From Kallipyga massiliensis ph2 (GTDB lineage Bacteria > Bacillota > Clostridia > Tissierellales > Peptoniphilaceae): 64,000 nucleotides of DNA. Positions 44,863-53,227 of the stretch are shown in pieces. Position numbers and translations under genes: made by a program. Within the stretch, counting starts at the first letter, position 1, and each line of letters opens with the position of its first letter. The notes beneath the pieces are model-generated. The model was not told the DNA's origin. It saw only the letters and a program-made list of their open reading frames with translations, and made no database searches. The DNA is taken from positions 986,536 through 1,050,535 of the forward strand of contig NZ_HE978585.1 of the NCBI RefSeq assembly GCF_000311985.1, written 5' to 3'.

Positions 44863-45549
44863 ATGGCCATCGTTGGTTTCCAATCGACAACCTTGCTGGA
44901 TTTTCCCGGGAAAATGGCCTGTACGGTCTTCCTGGCGGGTTGTCAATTCCGCTGTCCCTGGTGCCACAATTGGGAGCTGATTGATGGCCGACCCTTGGAT
45001 GCTATGCCAGTGGAGGACCTGGCTGACTTCCTGAAAAAGCGGAAAGGGCTATTGGAAGGGGTCTGCTTTACCGGAGGGGAGCCCCTCATGGCCCGGGAAC
45101 TGGAGGGCTTGATGGGCCTGGCCAAGCGGGAGGGCTACGCCGTAAAACTGGACACCAACGGCCTTTTGACCGACCGTCTCCAGGACCTTGTTGGGCGAGG
45201 CCTGGTGGATTATGTGGCCATGGATATCAAGAACTGCCCCAACCGCTATGCGGAAACGGTGGGCCTCAAGCAGCTCAACATGGAGGGGATTGAGGAATCC
45301 ATCCGCTTCCTCATGTCCGGACCGGTGGACTATGAATTTCGGACCACCCTCATCGACCAATTTCATGACGAGGAGGGAATCCGGGCCATGGGGGAGTGGT
45401 TGACCGGAGCCGACCGCCTCTTCCTCCAGGCCTTTGAGATGGCTGACCATGTCCCGGACCGGAGTCTGGCCCCGCCCGACCGGGAGAAGATCCGCCTCTA
45501 CCGGGAGATCCTGGAGACCTATATCGGGAAGGTTGAGGTCAGGAATTGA
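44863..45549 (+). CDS. nrdG: Anaerobic ribonucleotide reductase-activating protein NrdG (radical SAM)
   Basis: Generates the glycyl radical on NrdD using S-adenosylmethionine. 228 residues with the radical SAM motif Cys27-x3-Cys31-x2-Cys34 (GCQFRCPWCHN), TGGEPLM and KLDTNGLL. ATG 44863 is preceded by AAGGGGG; an in-frame ATG at 44791 would add 24 residues that read through the terminator and is rejected. It lies before nrdD rather than after it, separated by 155 bases with NrdR-box-like sites. Confidence 0.93.
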   Translation: MAIVGFQSTTLLDFPGKMACTVFLAGCQFRCPWCHNWELIDGRPLDAMPVEDLADFLKKRKGLLEGVCFTGGEPLMARELEGLMGLAKREGYAVKLDTNGLLTDRLQDLVGRGLVDYVAMDIKNCPNRYAETVGLKQLNMEGIEESIRFLMSGPVDYEFRTTLIDQFHDEEGIRAMGEWLTGADRLFLQAFEMADHVPDRSLAPPDREKIRLYREILETYIGKVEVRN

Positions 45550-45572
45550 TGAAACCCTAGTTTTTTACTCGG

Positions 45573-45623
45573 CTACATATAGTTGAAAAAATGAAAAATA
45601 GTAAAGATATACACCACATATGG
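45573..45623 (+). promoter_or_regulatory. Pair of NrdR-box-like sites upstream of nrdD
   Basis: CTACATATAG (45573-45582) and CCACATATGG inside ACACCACATATGGTGT (45612-45627). Both fit the core C-w-A-t-ATaT-w-G of the NrdR box and sit 41 bases apart, about four helical turns; NrdR sites come in tandem on the same face of DNA. The second abuts the -35 of the nrdD promoter. Confidence 0.6.
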
Positions 45624-45634
45624 TGTTTTCTCTA

Positions 45635-45663
45635 TTGATTTCCCTAGCGATTCGTCTTATACT
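45635..45663 (+). promoter_or_regulatory. Promoter of nrdD
   Basis: -35 TTGATT, exact 17-base spacer, -10 TATACT. An inverted repeat ATTCGTC/GACGAAT (45650-45656 and 45686-45692) spans the start region. Confidence 0.8.
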
Positions 45664-45704
45664 GGATCCATAGCGATTTCTCGACGAATGAAGGGGGAAA
45701 CACA

Positions 45705-47501
45705 ATGACTGTACAAGAACAAAAGAACCTGCTCAATGTGAAAAAGCAGGTGGAAGATTACTTAGGAATCAATGACTGGCGGGTGAAAGAGAATTCCACG
45801 GTCACCTATTCCGTAGGAGGCCTGATTCTCTCCAATTCCGGTGCCGTGACGGCCAACTATTGGCTCAATGATGTCTATGATGAGGAAATTGCCCAGGCCC
45901 ACCGGTCCGGTGCCATCCACATCCACGACCTCTCCATGTTAACCGGCTACTGCGCCGGCTGGTCCCTCCGCCAGCTTATTTTAGAGGGGCTTGGGGGTGT
46001 TCCCGGGAAAATTTCCTCTTCTCCGGCCAAACACCTCTCCACCCTTTGCAACCAGATGGTCAATTTTTTAGGGATTATGCAAAATGAGTGGGCAGGTGCC
46101 CAGGCCTTTTCCTCCTTTGATACCTACCTAGCCCCCTTTGTCCGGGTGGACCATCTTTCCTACGATGAAGTCAAGCAGTCCATCCAGTCCTTTGTCTACG
46201 GCGTCAACACTCCCTCTCGCTGGGGGACCCAGGCGCCCTTCTCCAACATCACCCTGGACTGGACCGTCCCCAAGGACCTGGAAAATGACCCGGCCATTGT
46301 GGGCGGAGAGTGCATGGACTTCACCTATGGAGAACTTCAAAAAGAGATGGACATGGTCAACAAGGCCTTCATCGAAATCATGATCGAAGGGGATGCCGAG
46401 GGACGGGGCTTCCAATACCCCATCCCCACCTACTCCATTACCAGGGACTTCGACTGGTCGGACAGCGAAAACAACCGCCTTCTCTTTGAGATGACGGCCA
46501 AATACGGGACCCCCTATTTCTCCAATTATGTCAATTCGGACATGGATCCCTCGGACGTCCGGTCCATGTGCTGCCGGCTGAGATTGGATTTGCGCGAGCT
46601 CCGGAAGAAGTCCGGAGGCTTCTTCGGAGCCGGAGAGTCCACCGGTTCCATCGGCGTGGTGACCATCAACCTCCCCAGGATTGCCTATTTAGCCAAGGAT
46701 GAGAAAGACTTCTACCGCCGCCTGGAGGACCTCATGGACATCGCCGCCCGGTCTCTCAAGATGAAGAGGGACTTTGTCACCGGCCTCCTGGAAGCCGGCC
46801 TCTATCCCTACACCAAGCGCTATCTGGGGACCTTCTCCAACCACTTCTCCACCATCGGCCTGATCGGGATGAATGAGGTGGGCCTAAATGCCTCCTGGAT
46901 CCGGAAGGATCTCTTGGATCCCCAAACCCAGGCATTCGCCGGCGAGGTCCTGGACTTTATGCGGAACCACCTGGTCCACTACCAGGAGGAATATGGCGAC
47001 CTCTATAACCTGGAGGCCACCCCGGCGGAGTCCACTACCTACCGCTTCGCCAAGCACGATAAGGAAGCCTTCCCGGATATTATCACGGCCAATGAAGGCG
47101 GGACGCCCTACTACACCAATTCCTCCCACCTCCCCGTAGGGGCGACGGATGACCTCTTCGAGGCCCTGGAAATCCAGGACAGCCTCCAGACTAAGTACAC
47201 CTCCGGAACGGTCTTCCACGCCTTCATCGGAGAGAAGCTGCCCGATTGGAAGGCGGCGGCCCTCCTGGTCAAGAAAATTTCCGACAACTTCCGCCTTCCC
47301 TACTATACGATTTCGCCCACCTACTCCATCTGCCCCAACCACGGCTATATCTCCGGTGAGCATTTTGACTGTCCGGAATGTGGGGAAAAAACTGAAGTCT
47401 ATTCCCGGATCACCGGCTACTACCGGCCTGTTCAGAACTGGAATGACGGAAAGGTCCAGGAATACAAGGACCGAAAGGAATATAAGAATAGCCTTACCTG
47501 A
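45705..47501 (+). CDS. nrdD: Anaerobic ribonucleoside-triphosphate reductase NrdD (class III)
   Basis: Reduces ribonucleotides to deoxynucleotides without oxygen. 598 residues. The catalytic barrel begins almost at once (TVTYSVGGLILSNSGAVTAN, GAIHIHDLSML) so the N-terminal ATP-cone found in many NrdD proteins is absent. The C-terminus has a zinc-site pair (CPNHGYIS, CPECG) and the glycyl-radical segment RITGYYRPVQNWNDGK. AAGGGGG precedes the ATG. Activated by NrdG from the gene upstream. Confidence 0.95.
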   Translation: MTVQEQKNLLNVKKQVEDYLGINDWRVKENSTVTYSVGGLILSNSGAVTANYWLNDVYDEEIAQAHRSGAIHIHDLSMLTGYCAGWSLRQLILEGLGGVPGKISSSPAKHLSTLCNQMVNFLGIMQNEWAGAQAFSSFDTYLAPFVRVDHLSYDEVKQSIQSFVYGVNTPSRWGTQAPFSNITLDWTVPKDLENDPAIVGGECMDFTYGELQKEMDMVNKAFIEIMIEGDAEGRGFQYPIPTYSITRDFDWSDSENNRLLFEMTAKYGTPYFSNYVNSDMDPSDVRSMCCRLRLDLRELRKKSGGFFGAGESTGSIGVVTINLPRIAYLAKDEKDFYRRLEDLMDIAARSLKMKRDFVTGLLEAGLYPYTKRYLGTFSNHFSTIGLIGMNEVGLNASWIRKDLLDPQTQAFAGEVLDFMRNHLVHYQEEYGDLYNLEATPAESTTYRFAKHDKEAFPDIITANEGGTPYYTNSSHLPVGATDDLFEALEIQDSLQTKYTSGTVFHAFIGEKLPDWKAAALLVKKISDNFRLPYYTISPTYSICPNHGYISGEHFDCPECGEKTEVYSRITGYYRPVQNWNDGKVQEYKDRKEYKNSLT

Positions 47502-47546
47502 TTCCAAATCAACAAAAAAGATATTTTAAAACGAACTAAATAGAAG

Positions 47547-47587
47547 AAAGCTCCTTAGAGATGGACTCTTTAGGGAGCTTTTTTTAT
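47547..47587 (+). terminator. Terminator after nrdD
   Basis: AAAGCTCC and GGAGCTTT around a 19-base loop, followed by T. Confidence 0.85.
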
Positions 47588-47625
47588 TTTCTTCTGATCC
47601 CTCTAAATGCGCAGGATTAATTTGA

Positions 47626-47677
47626 TTAATGTATAAAAATTTAATGTCGAGATTAAGACGGACATTAAGCACATTAA
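47626..47677. promoter_or_regulatory. Symmetrical TTAATGT repeat cluster upstream of the CoA-transferase cassette
   Basis: TTAATGT at 47626 and 47641, its complement ACATTAA at 47662 and 47671. The inner pair forms a perfect 8-bp inverted repeat TTAATGTC-N12-GACATTAA. It lies about 170-220 bases before the CoA-transferase in an AT-rich 260-base gap. A plausible binding array for the cassette's own LysR-type regulator; binding is inference. Confidence 0.5.
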
Positions 47678-47848
47678 GAAAAGATAGAATTTTCAAATAT
47701 TATAGCCTGTTATATATTACAAGTAAGATTTAATGAGTATATGAAATAGGTATATTTTCTCATTTCTCTTTTTTTATTTGATTTTGAATAAAAGTGGGAA
47801 ATAATTACTCTTTGTCATGAAAACGATTCTTTTAAAAAGGAGGGTGGA

Positions 47849-49048
47849 ATGATTTATGGTCGTGCATTAGAAGATGTTACAGTTCTGGATCTAACACGGG
47901 TTGTTGCAGGACCTTTCTGTGGCTCTATTCTTGGAGATATGGGTGCACGTGTAATCAAGATTGAAATTCCGAATAGGGGGGATGATTCCCGCGCTTATGG
48001 ACCTATTGTAAATGGTGAAAGCGCCTATTTTGCATTGTTAAATAGGAGCAAATATGGTGTGACTTTGAATTTAAAGTCAGATGCGGGAAAGTCGATGTTT
48101 TTGGGTTTGGTCAAAAAAGCGGATGTTGTTATTGAAAACTATCGGCCAGGTGTAATGGATAAATTAGGTTTGGGATATGACGTCTTGAAAGAGGTAAATC
48201 CTCGTATTATTTATGGCGCAGTGTCCGGATTTGGGGCATGGGGGCCTTATTCTCAACGCCCAGGATACGATATTTTAGCCCAGGCAATGGGAGGTTTAAT
48301 GAGCCTGACTGGCGAGAAAGGTGGCCAACCAACGCGTGCAGGCAATGCGATGGGCGATATGTTGGCCGGCATGAATTTAACCATAGGAGTCTTAGCCGCC
48401 CTCCATGCTAGAACGCTGACTGGTAAAGGGCAAAGAGTGGATGTCTCTTTGGTGGATTCTATTGTGGTTTCTTTGGAGAATGCCTTCACAAGATATTGGA
48501 ATACTGGAGAACTTTATGAAAGAAATGGAAACGCTTATGCTGCGTTGGCACCCTACGATACTTTCGAAGCCTCTGATGGTCTCGTTGTTATTGCCTGCGG
48601 GAACCAGAGTTTATATGAAAAGTTCTGTAAAAAGGTTGCTAATAAGTTGGAATGGGTTGAGGATTCCAGATTTTTAACAAATATCTTGCGCGTCGAAAAC
48701 ATGGATGCCCTGGAAGAACTTATCAATTCTTGGTCTGTCCACTATACCGTGGAGGAAATAACCAACCGATGCTTGGAAGCTGGAGTTCCGGCAGGCCCTG
48801 TCTACGACTTATCCCAGATCGTTAAGGATCCACATATTGTGGAAGCTAGAGACATGTTCCCAATTGTGCATCACCCTGTCATTGGAGATATGCCCGTGAA
48901 TGGTGATGCCATCAAGATGAGCGATACCAACCCTGAAATTGTGAAAGCTTCCCCTTTACTGGGTGAAGATAATCAATCAATCTACCAGGAATTCCTAGAG
49001 CTGAGTGAAGAGGATCTTGTTCGTCTAAAGGAAGAAGGCGTAATTTGA
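47849..49048 (+). CDS. Family III CoA-transferase (CaiB/BaiF)
   Basis: Moves CoA between carboxylic acids. 399 residues: LEDVTVLDLTRVVAGPFCGS, LGDMGARVIKIE, NRSKYGVTLNLKS, ENYRPGVMDKLGLGY, and catalytic Asp170 in NAMGDMLAG; C-terminal AGVPAGPVYDLSQIVKDPHI. Codon use is AT-rich, unlike the chromosome around it. AAAAGGAGG precedes the ATG. It heads a cassette with a CitMHS transporter, a MaoC hydratase and a LysR regulator, so the substrate is probably a small di- or tricarboxylate. Confidence 0.92.
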   Translation: MIYGRALEDVTVLDLTRVVAGPFCGSILGDMGARVIKIEIPNRGDDSRAYGPIVNGESAYFALLNRSKYGVTLNLKSDAGKSMFLGLVKKADVVIENYRPGVMDKLGLGYDVLKEVNPRIIYGAVSGFGAWGPYSQRPGYDILAQAMGGLMSLTGEKGGQPTRAGNAMGDMLAGMNLTIGVLAALHARTLTGKGQRVDVSLVDSIVVSLENAFTRYWNTGELYERNGNAYAALAPYDTFEASDGLVVIACGNQSLYEKFCKKVANKLEWVEDSRFLTNILRVENMDALEELINSWSVHYTVEEITNRCLEAGVPAGPVYDLSQIVKDPHIVEARDMFPIVHHPVIGDMPVNGDAIKMSDTNPEIVKASPLLGEDNQSIYQEFLELSEEDLVRLKEEGVI

Positions 49049-49165
49049 GCAACAGCTAATTTATAAATATATATATTTTCTACATGAAAGGAGGCCATGG
49101 ACTCTATTCATTACATAGCTTATGTCGGACGATCTATATATTAACTCAGATATTGGAGGATATAA

Positions 49166-50464
49166 ATGTCATTAGCACTTGTTGGTTTCTTATCAATTAT
49201 CGCTGTTCTCGTTTTAATTATGACCAAAAAATTATCTCCAATGCTCACACTCATTGCGGTTCCTATTATCGCATGTATACTTGTTGGAGAAGGTGCCCAA
49301 ATGGGCGAATTTATCACCGATGGTCTTAAAAGTGTAGCATCCACGGGTGTCATGTTTATCTTTGCGGTATTGTTCTTCGGTATCATGGGGGACAATGGCT
49401 GCTTTGGACGAATCGTTGACAAAGTACTTCAAGTTATTGGTAAAGATCCCTTAAAGATTGCTATAGGAACCTTGGTTATTACCATGTGTACCCACCTTGA
49501 TGGTTCTGGTGCTACTACTTTTCTAATTACTGTGCCGGCCCTTTTGCCCATCTATGACAAGATTGGCATGGATCGCCGTAACCTTGCGACCATCATTGCC
49601 ATGGGCGCAGGAACTATGAATATTCTTCCCTGGGGTGGTCCCACTATTCGTGCAGCGACTGCCTTAGAAGTTTCATTAACTGAACTCTATAACCCAATGA
49701 TTATTCCACAAATTTGTGGCCTTATTGCTTGCCTTGTTTTCACCATTATGATTGGAAGAGCGGAAAAGAAGAGACTGAGTGATTCACTTCATCAAGTGGT
49801 TATTGAAGATAAAGTTCTATCGGAAGAAGAACAGGCATTATTGCGTCCCAATCTCTTTTGGTTTAATTTAGTCCTAATCATTGTAACGATTGTTGCTCTC
49901 GTTAAAGGTGTGCTTCCTCCGGCGGGTTGTTTTATGGTAGCTACTCTTATTGCCATGTTGATTAACTATCCGAATGGTGACCTCCAGCGGAAGCTAGTAG
50001 ATACTCATGCAGAAGCAGCAATGATGATGGCCTCAACCCTATTTGCCGCTGGTGTCTTTACTGGAATCATGAAGGGTTCAGGTATGCTAGAGGCAATGGC
50101 TCAAGGCCTGGTTTTCATTTTGCCGACATCCCTTGCTTCGCACTTGGCCCTTGCACTCGGTATTACATCTATGCCACTAAGCCTGGCATTTGATCCGGAT
50201 AGCTTCTATTATGGAGTACTTCCTGTTCTTGCTGCTACTGGCGAGGCGGCAGGTATAAGTGCCCTTGCTATGGGCCGAGCTGCAATTTGTGGTCAGATTA
50301 CTGTAGGTTTTCCAATTTCTCCGCTTACGCCATCAACTTTCTTACTTACAGGACTTTCAGGGGTTGACCTTGGCGAACACCAGAAACACAGCTTCCTATA
50401 TTTATGGGGTGTTTCCCTGGTAGTTGTTGTAACAGCAGTAATCATGCAAGTTATTCCTCTGTAA
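49166..50464 (+). CDS. CitMHS family citrate/carboxylate transporter
   Basis: 432 residues, about twelve membrane helices. Typical stretches: ITMCTHLDGSGATTFLITVP, AMGAGTMNILPWGGPTIRAA, and MASTLFAAGVFTGIMKGSGM; the C-terminal half SPLTPSTFLLTGLSGVDLGE repeats the loop pattern. CitM-type carriers take up metal-citrate or related acids with protons. It starts after ATTGGAGGA. The 117-base gap before it holds a 15-codon ORF (49097-49144) that I do not call. Confidence 0.88.
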   Translation: MSLALVGFLSIIAVLVLIMTKKLSPMLTLIAVPIIACILVGEGAQMGEFITDGLKSVASTGVMFIFAVLFFGIMGDNGCFGRIVDKVLQVIGKDPLKIAIGTLVITMCTHLDGSGATTFLITVPALLPIYDKIGMDRRNLATIIAMGAGTMNILPWGGPTIRAATALEVSLTELYNPMIIPQICGLIACLVFTIMIGRAEKKRLSDSLHQVVIEDKVLSEEEQALLRPNLFWFNLVLIIVTIVALVKGVLPPAGCFMVATLIAMLINYPNGDLQRKLVDTHAEAAMMMASTLFAAGVFTGIMKGSGMLEAMAQGLVFILPTSLASHLALALGITSMPLSLAFDPDSFYYGVLPVLAATGEAAGISALAMGRAAICGQITVGFPISPLTPSTFLLTGLSGVDLGEHQKHSFLYLWGVSLVVVVTAVIMQVIPL

Positions 50465-50487
50465 TGAGAATATAAGGGAGGAAATCA

Positions 50488-50946
50488 TTGAAGAATCATT
50501 CAGCCAACTTGACATACTTTGACATTGAACCGGGCGATGAATTTATTTCGCCCAGCAGAACAATTTCCGAATCGGATATCTTTCAATTTGCTGGATTAAC
50601 TGGAGATCTTAATGAACTCCATACTAGCGAAGCTTTTGCCGAATCGACCCAATTTAAAAAGCGCATTGCGCACGGGATGCTCGTCCTGTCGATGGCAAAT
50701 GGACTTTACATGCGAAGCAACATCTTCAATTCCTCTATCTTTCTGGGAATCAAAGATTGGAAATCAACGGCTCCCGTTTATATTGGTAACACCATTCGGC
50801 TAAAATTGACAATTCTTTCCAAGAGACCAACAAAGGATGGAAAAAGGGGGATAATTGTCATGCAATACAATGTAATTAATCAGGATAACCTTTCAGTTGC
50901 TCAAGGAGAATTTACACGGATGGTCTATCTACCAGTTGACAGGTAG
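50488..50946 (+). CDS. MaoC-like (R)-specific enoyl-CoA hydratase
   Basis: 152 residues, single hot-dog domain. Catalytic Asp40 and His45 in GLTGDLNELHTSEAF, followed by KKRIAHGMLVLSMANG. It would hydrate or dehydrate the CoA thioester made by the CoA-transferase. Starts with TTG after AAGGGAGG; the nearest ATG codons would remove the active site. 23 bases after the transporter, clearly co-transcribed. Confidence 0.9.
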   Translation: MKNHSANLTYFDIEPGDEFISPSRTISESDIFQFAGLTGDLNELHTSEAFAESTQFKKRIAHGMLVLSMANGLYMRSNIFNSSIFLGIKDWKSTAPVYIGNTIRLKLTILSKRPTKDGKRGIIVMQYNVINQDNLSVAQGEFTRMVYLPVDR

Positions 50947-50972
50947 TCCTTTGTTTTCATTCAATCGGAGAT

Positions 50973-51022
50973 ATATACAAAATGCCTACTTATTTTAGGA
51001 TATAAGTAGGCATTTTGTATAT
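50973..51022. terminator. Long symmetrical hairpin between maoC and lysR (terminator-like)
   Basis: ATATACAAAATGCCTACTTAT and its complement with a nine-base loop give a stem of about 20 bp flanked by A/T. It could stop transcription in both directions, making lysR partly independent. Confidence 0.75.
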
Positions 51023-51045
51023 CAAATTGGCAAAGGTGGTAAGAG

Positions 51046-51915
51046 ATGGAATTATTACAACTAAAGTACTTCCAAAAAGTTGCACAATCTGAAAACATAT
51101 CTCAGACAGCAAAAGAGTTATATATTACTCCCTCTGCATTAAGTATGACGATTTCGCGGTTAGAGAAAGAGATCGGTGTCAAACTGTTTAACCGCGGAGG
51201 AAATTACATCGCCTTAAATGACGCCGGAAAAATATTTTATCGATATGCTTGCTCAATTTTAGCAGATGCTGAATCCGCAGTGCGGAGTGTCCAGCCCACG
51301 GCCAATCAGGAAGTGAATATTTTAACAACTAGTCCAAATGTATGGACGGATTTATTAATTGATTTTCGGGATAAAAGACCAGATATTGTTATTTCACAAA
51401 GGTTTATTTATTTGGACAAGCTAACAAATAATATATTGCGAAATATGGGAGATTTTTTATTAGCAAGTCCCCTGGATTTTGAAAGTAGTCCGGGATATAG
51501 TAGTTATCCTCTATATACAAACGATTATCCAGTGCTTATGGTGTGGAAAGGGCATCCCTTATTATCTTTTAAGTCGATAACAATGGAAACTATAAAGAAT
51601 GAGCAATTCATTGCTTTACCTACAGGGATGTCATCAAGGAAGTATTTTGATACTTTGTGCATAGCAGCTGGGGTAAAACCCAAGATTATTATGGAAGTCG
51701 ATTATGCTATGCGTGAGAGACTTGTAAAAGAAAAATATGGTGTGGCAATTTTAACAGGGAGAAGTAGGGAAAACTACTCCAATGAAGGAGTGGATTATAT
51801 TCCAATTATTGATCCATTTATTCCAAGGGAACAATACATTTACTGGGATTCAAAAAAGAACATTGGGTTAGCTGCTGAAAAATTTTTAAATTTTGCCAAG
51901 AGTTATTTTTCATAG
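51046..51915 (+). CDS. LysR-family transcriptional regulator
   Basis: 289 residues: N-terminal winged HTH (MELLQLKYFQKVAQSENISQ, TAKELYITPSALSMTISRLE, KEIGVKLFNRGGNYIALNDAG) and a periplasmic-binding-like effector domain. AT-rich coding, like the cassette upstream. Oriented the same way as the genes it most likely controls rather than divergently. Its ligand would be the transported acid or its CoA ester. Confidence 0.92.
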   Translation: MELLQLKYFQKVAQSENISQTAKELYITPSALSMTISRLEKEIGVKLFNRGGNYIALNDAGKIFYRYACSILADAESAVRSVQPTANQEVNILTTSPNVWTDLLIDFRDKRPDIVISQRFIYLDKLTNNILRNMGDFLLASPLDFESSPGYSSYPLYTNDYPVLMVWKGHPLLSFKSITMETIKNEQFIALPTGMSSRKYFDTLCIAAGVKPKIIMEVDYAMRERLVKEKYGVAILTGRSRENYSNEGVDYIPIIDPFIPREQYIYWDSKKNIGLAAEKFLNFAKSYFS

Positions 51916-51979
51916 GAATCCATTTTAGCCTTTAATATATAAAAGATCCGAGAAAAGTAATATTAAAAAATAGTACAAA

Positions 51980-52020
51980 GAAAGGCTCCCCAAGATTTGA
52001 ACTTTGGAGGAGCCTTTTTT
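51980..52020. terminator. Bidirectional terminator between lysR and the DUF1002 gene
   Basis: AAAGGCTCC and GGAGCCTTTTTT with an inner CCAAG/CTTTGG extension. Serves lysR (+) and the convergent secreted-protein gene (-). Confidence 0.85.
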
Positions 52021-52068
52021 CCCTTCATGAAGATAAAGGTTAGATCCTATGGATAGAAAAATCGTGGA

Positions 52069-53037
52069 TTAGGAGAAGAGCCCCTGGAAGAAGCGGATGA
52101 TTCCATTAATGATGGACTGGAAGAAGCCTACCGCATCATCCTTGGTCTTGGGGGAGAGGTCATCCCAGGAGGATTTCACATTCTCCAGGAGCTTGCCGCC
52201 CTCGCTGACCAGCTTGTTCCCAAACCGGCTCAGGGCATCCTTCTGGTCCTGAGTCAGCTCAATTTGGGAGAACTGGTCCATGAGCCCCTGGATCTCTTGG
52301 ATGTTGTCCTTGGTCAGGATGCCATTTAGGTTGTAGTTGTTGACGACATTGTTGATGATCTGACCGATCTGGTCCCCATTAATGGTTCCGTTGTTCTCGT
52401 TCTTGAAGTTGGAAATCTGCCCCTTGATCTCCGCAATGGCGGCATTGAGCTGGTCATCGGAGAAGTCGTTTTTTTTCTCATTCTCCTTGGAGATTTGGGA
52501 GGTAACTTCCAGTTCCTTCTGGGCCACCTTGACCTTGTCTTCGCTGAGCTCGCCGGAGGTCCCCTTGAAGGCCTTGTAGACCCCGGCCAGGGCGCCGGAC
52601 CCGTCAACGGCCTTGACTGAAGCAACGGTGATTCTCATGTTGACCGCCCCGGCCGTGATGGCGGCGTTGGCATACTGGTTGGCCGTGATGGTGGTGATGG
52701 TCTTGGGGGTGGCAATCTTAACTTCCACCCCGTCCACCTTGTCCGTGGGTTCCAGGTAGACGGAAGAATAAACCTGGTAGTAGTGGTAGTTGTCATGGAG
52801 AAGGCCGTTGAGCTCGTCGATGTTGACCTTCATGGTGATCAGGTCAGGACCTGGATCGGAAGGGACCCCCAGGAGTTTAGCCGTTTCCTTGACCTCCTTA
52901 TCGGTCAGGGATTCGCCATAGGCATAGACGGGCTGGTTGAGCTTTTCGGCATGGGCGATTTTTCCCATGGGGAGGAGGACCATGACCGCAGCCAAGGCCA
53001 GGGCCAGGATCTTCTTTCCTTGTATTTTCTTTGCCAT
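52069..53037 (-). CDS. Secreted DUF1002 protein (YpuA-like)
   Basis: 322 residues: signal peptide (basic MAKKIQGKK, hydrophobic core ALALAAVMVLLP, AHA cleavage about residue 30), then the DUF1002 domain (VYAYGESLTDKEVKETAKLL, ATPKTITTITANQYANAAIT), and a charged helical C-terminal half. Bacillus YpuA belongs to this family; its role is unknown. GC content matches the main chromosome, marking the right end of the AT-rich cassette. Confidence 0.85.
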   Translation of the reverse strand: MAKKIQGKKILALALAAVMVLLPMGKIAHAEKLNQPVYAYGESLTDKEVKETAKLLGVPSDPGPDLITMKVNIDELNGLLHDNYHYYQVYSSVYLEPTDKVDGVEVKIATPKTITTITANQYANAAITAGAVNMRITVASVKAVDGSGALAGVYKAFKGTSGELSEDKVKVAQKELEVTSQISKENEKKNDFSDDQLNAAIAEIKGQISNFKNENNGTINGDQIGQIINNVVNNYNLNGILTKDNIQEIQGLMDQFSQIELTQDQKDALSRFGNKLVSEGGKLLENVKSSWDDLSPKTKDDAVGFFQSIINGIIRFFQGLFS

Positions 53038-53151
53038 ATTTCATCCTTTCATCAAAGCTTTTTGTTTGAAAAGAACATACTTTCGCTGATCAAGTATTTT
53101 CAATAGTCATCTTAGAGGGCAGATTTGTTGACTTTATGGATTTGCGCTCAA

Positions 53152-53181
53152 TTGACAGGCTGAGATTATCTTCATTATACT
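53152..53181 (+). promoter_or_regulatory. Promoter of the abi-fhs-folC unit
   Basis: -35 TTGACA, 18-base spacer, -10 TATACT, about 45 bases before the Abi-type gene. Same hexamers and spacing as the tRNA-Ala promoter. Confidence 0.8.
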
Positions 53182-53227
53182 AAATTTGATCCCCGGTCAG
53201 GAGGGGAGAGCGGATAAGGGAGGACTG

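Noticed and set aside
49097..49144. 15-codon ORF (MDSIHYIAYVGRSIY) between the CoA-transferase and the transporter, behind AAAGGAGG
   Set aside because: The Shine-Dalgarno is only two bases from the ATG, too close for efficient use; could be a leader peptide but support is too thin.
42570..52000. Integrated element bounded by a duplicated tRNA-Ala 3' end
   Set aside because: I saw no second copy of the tRNA 3' end and no integrase or transposase in the window, so a defined mobile element cannot be called despite the AT-rich composition.
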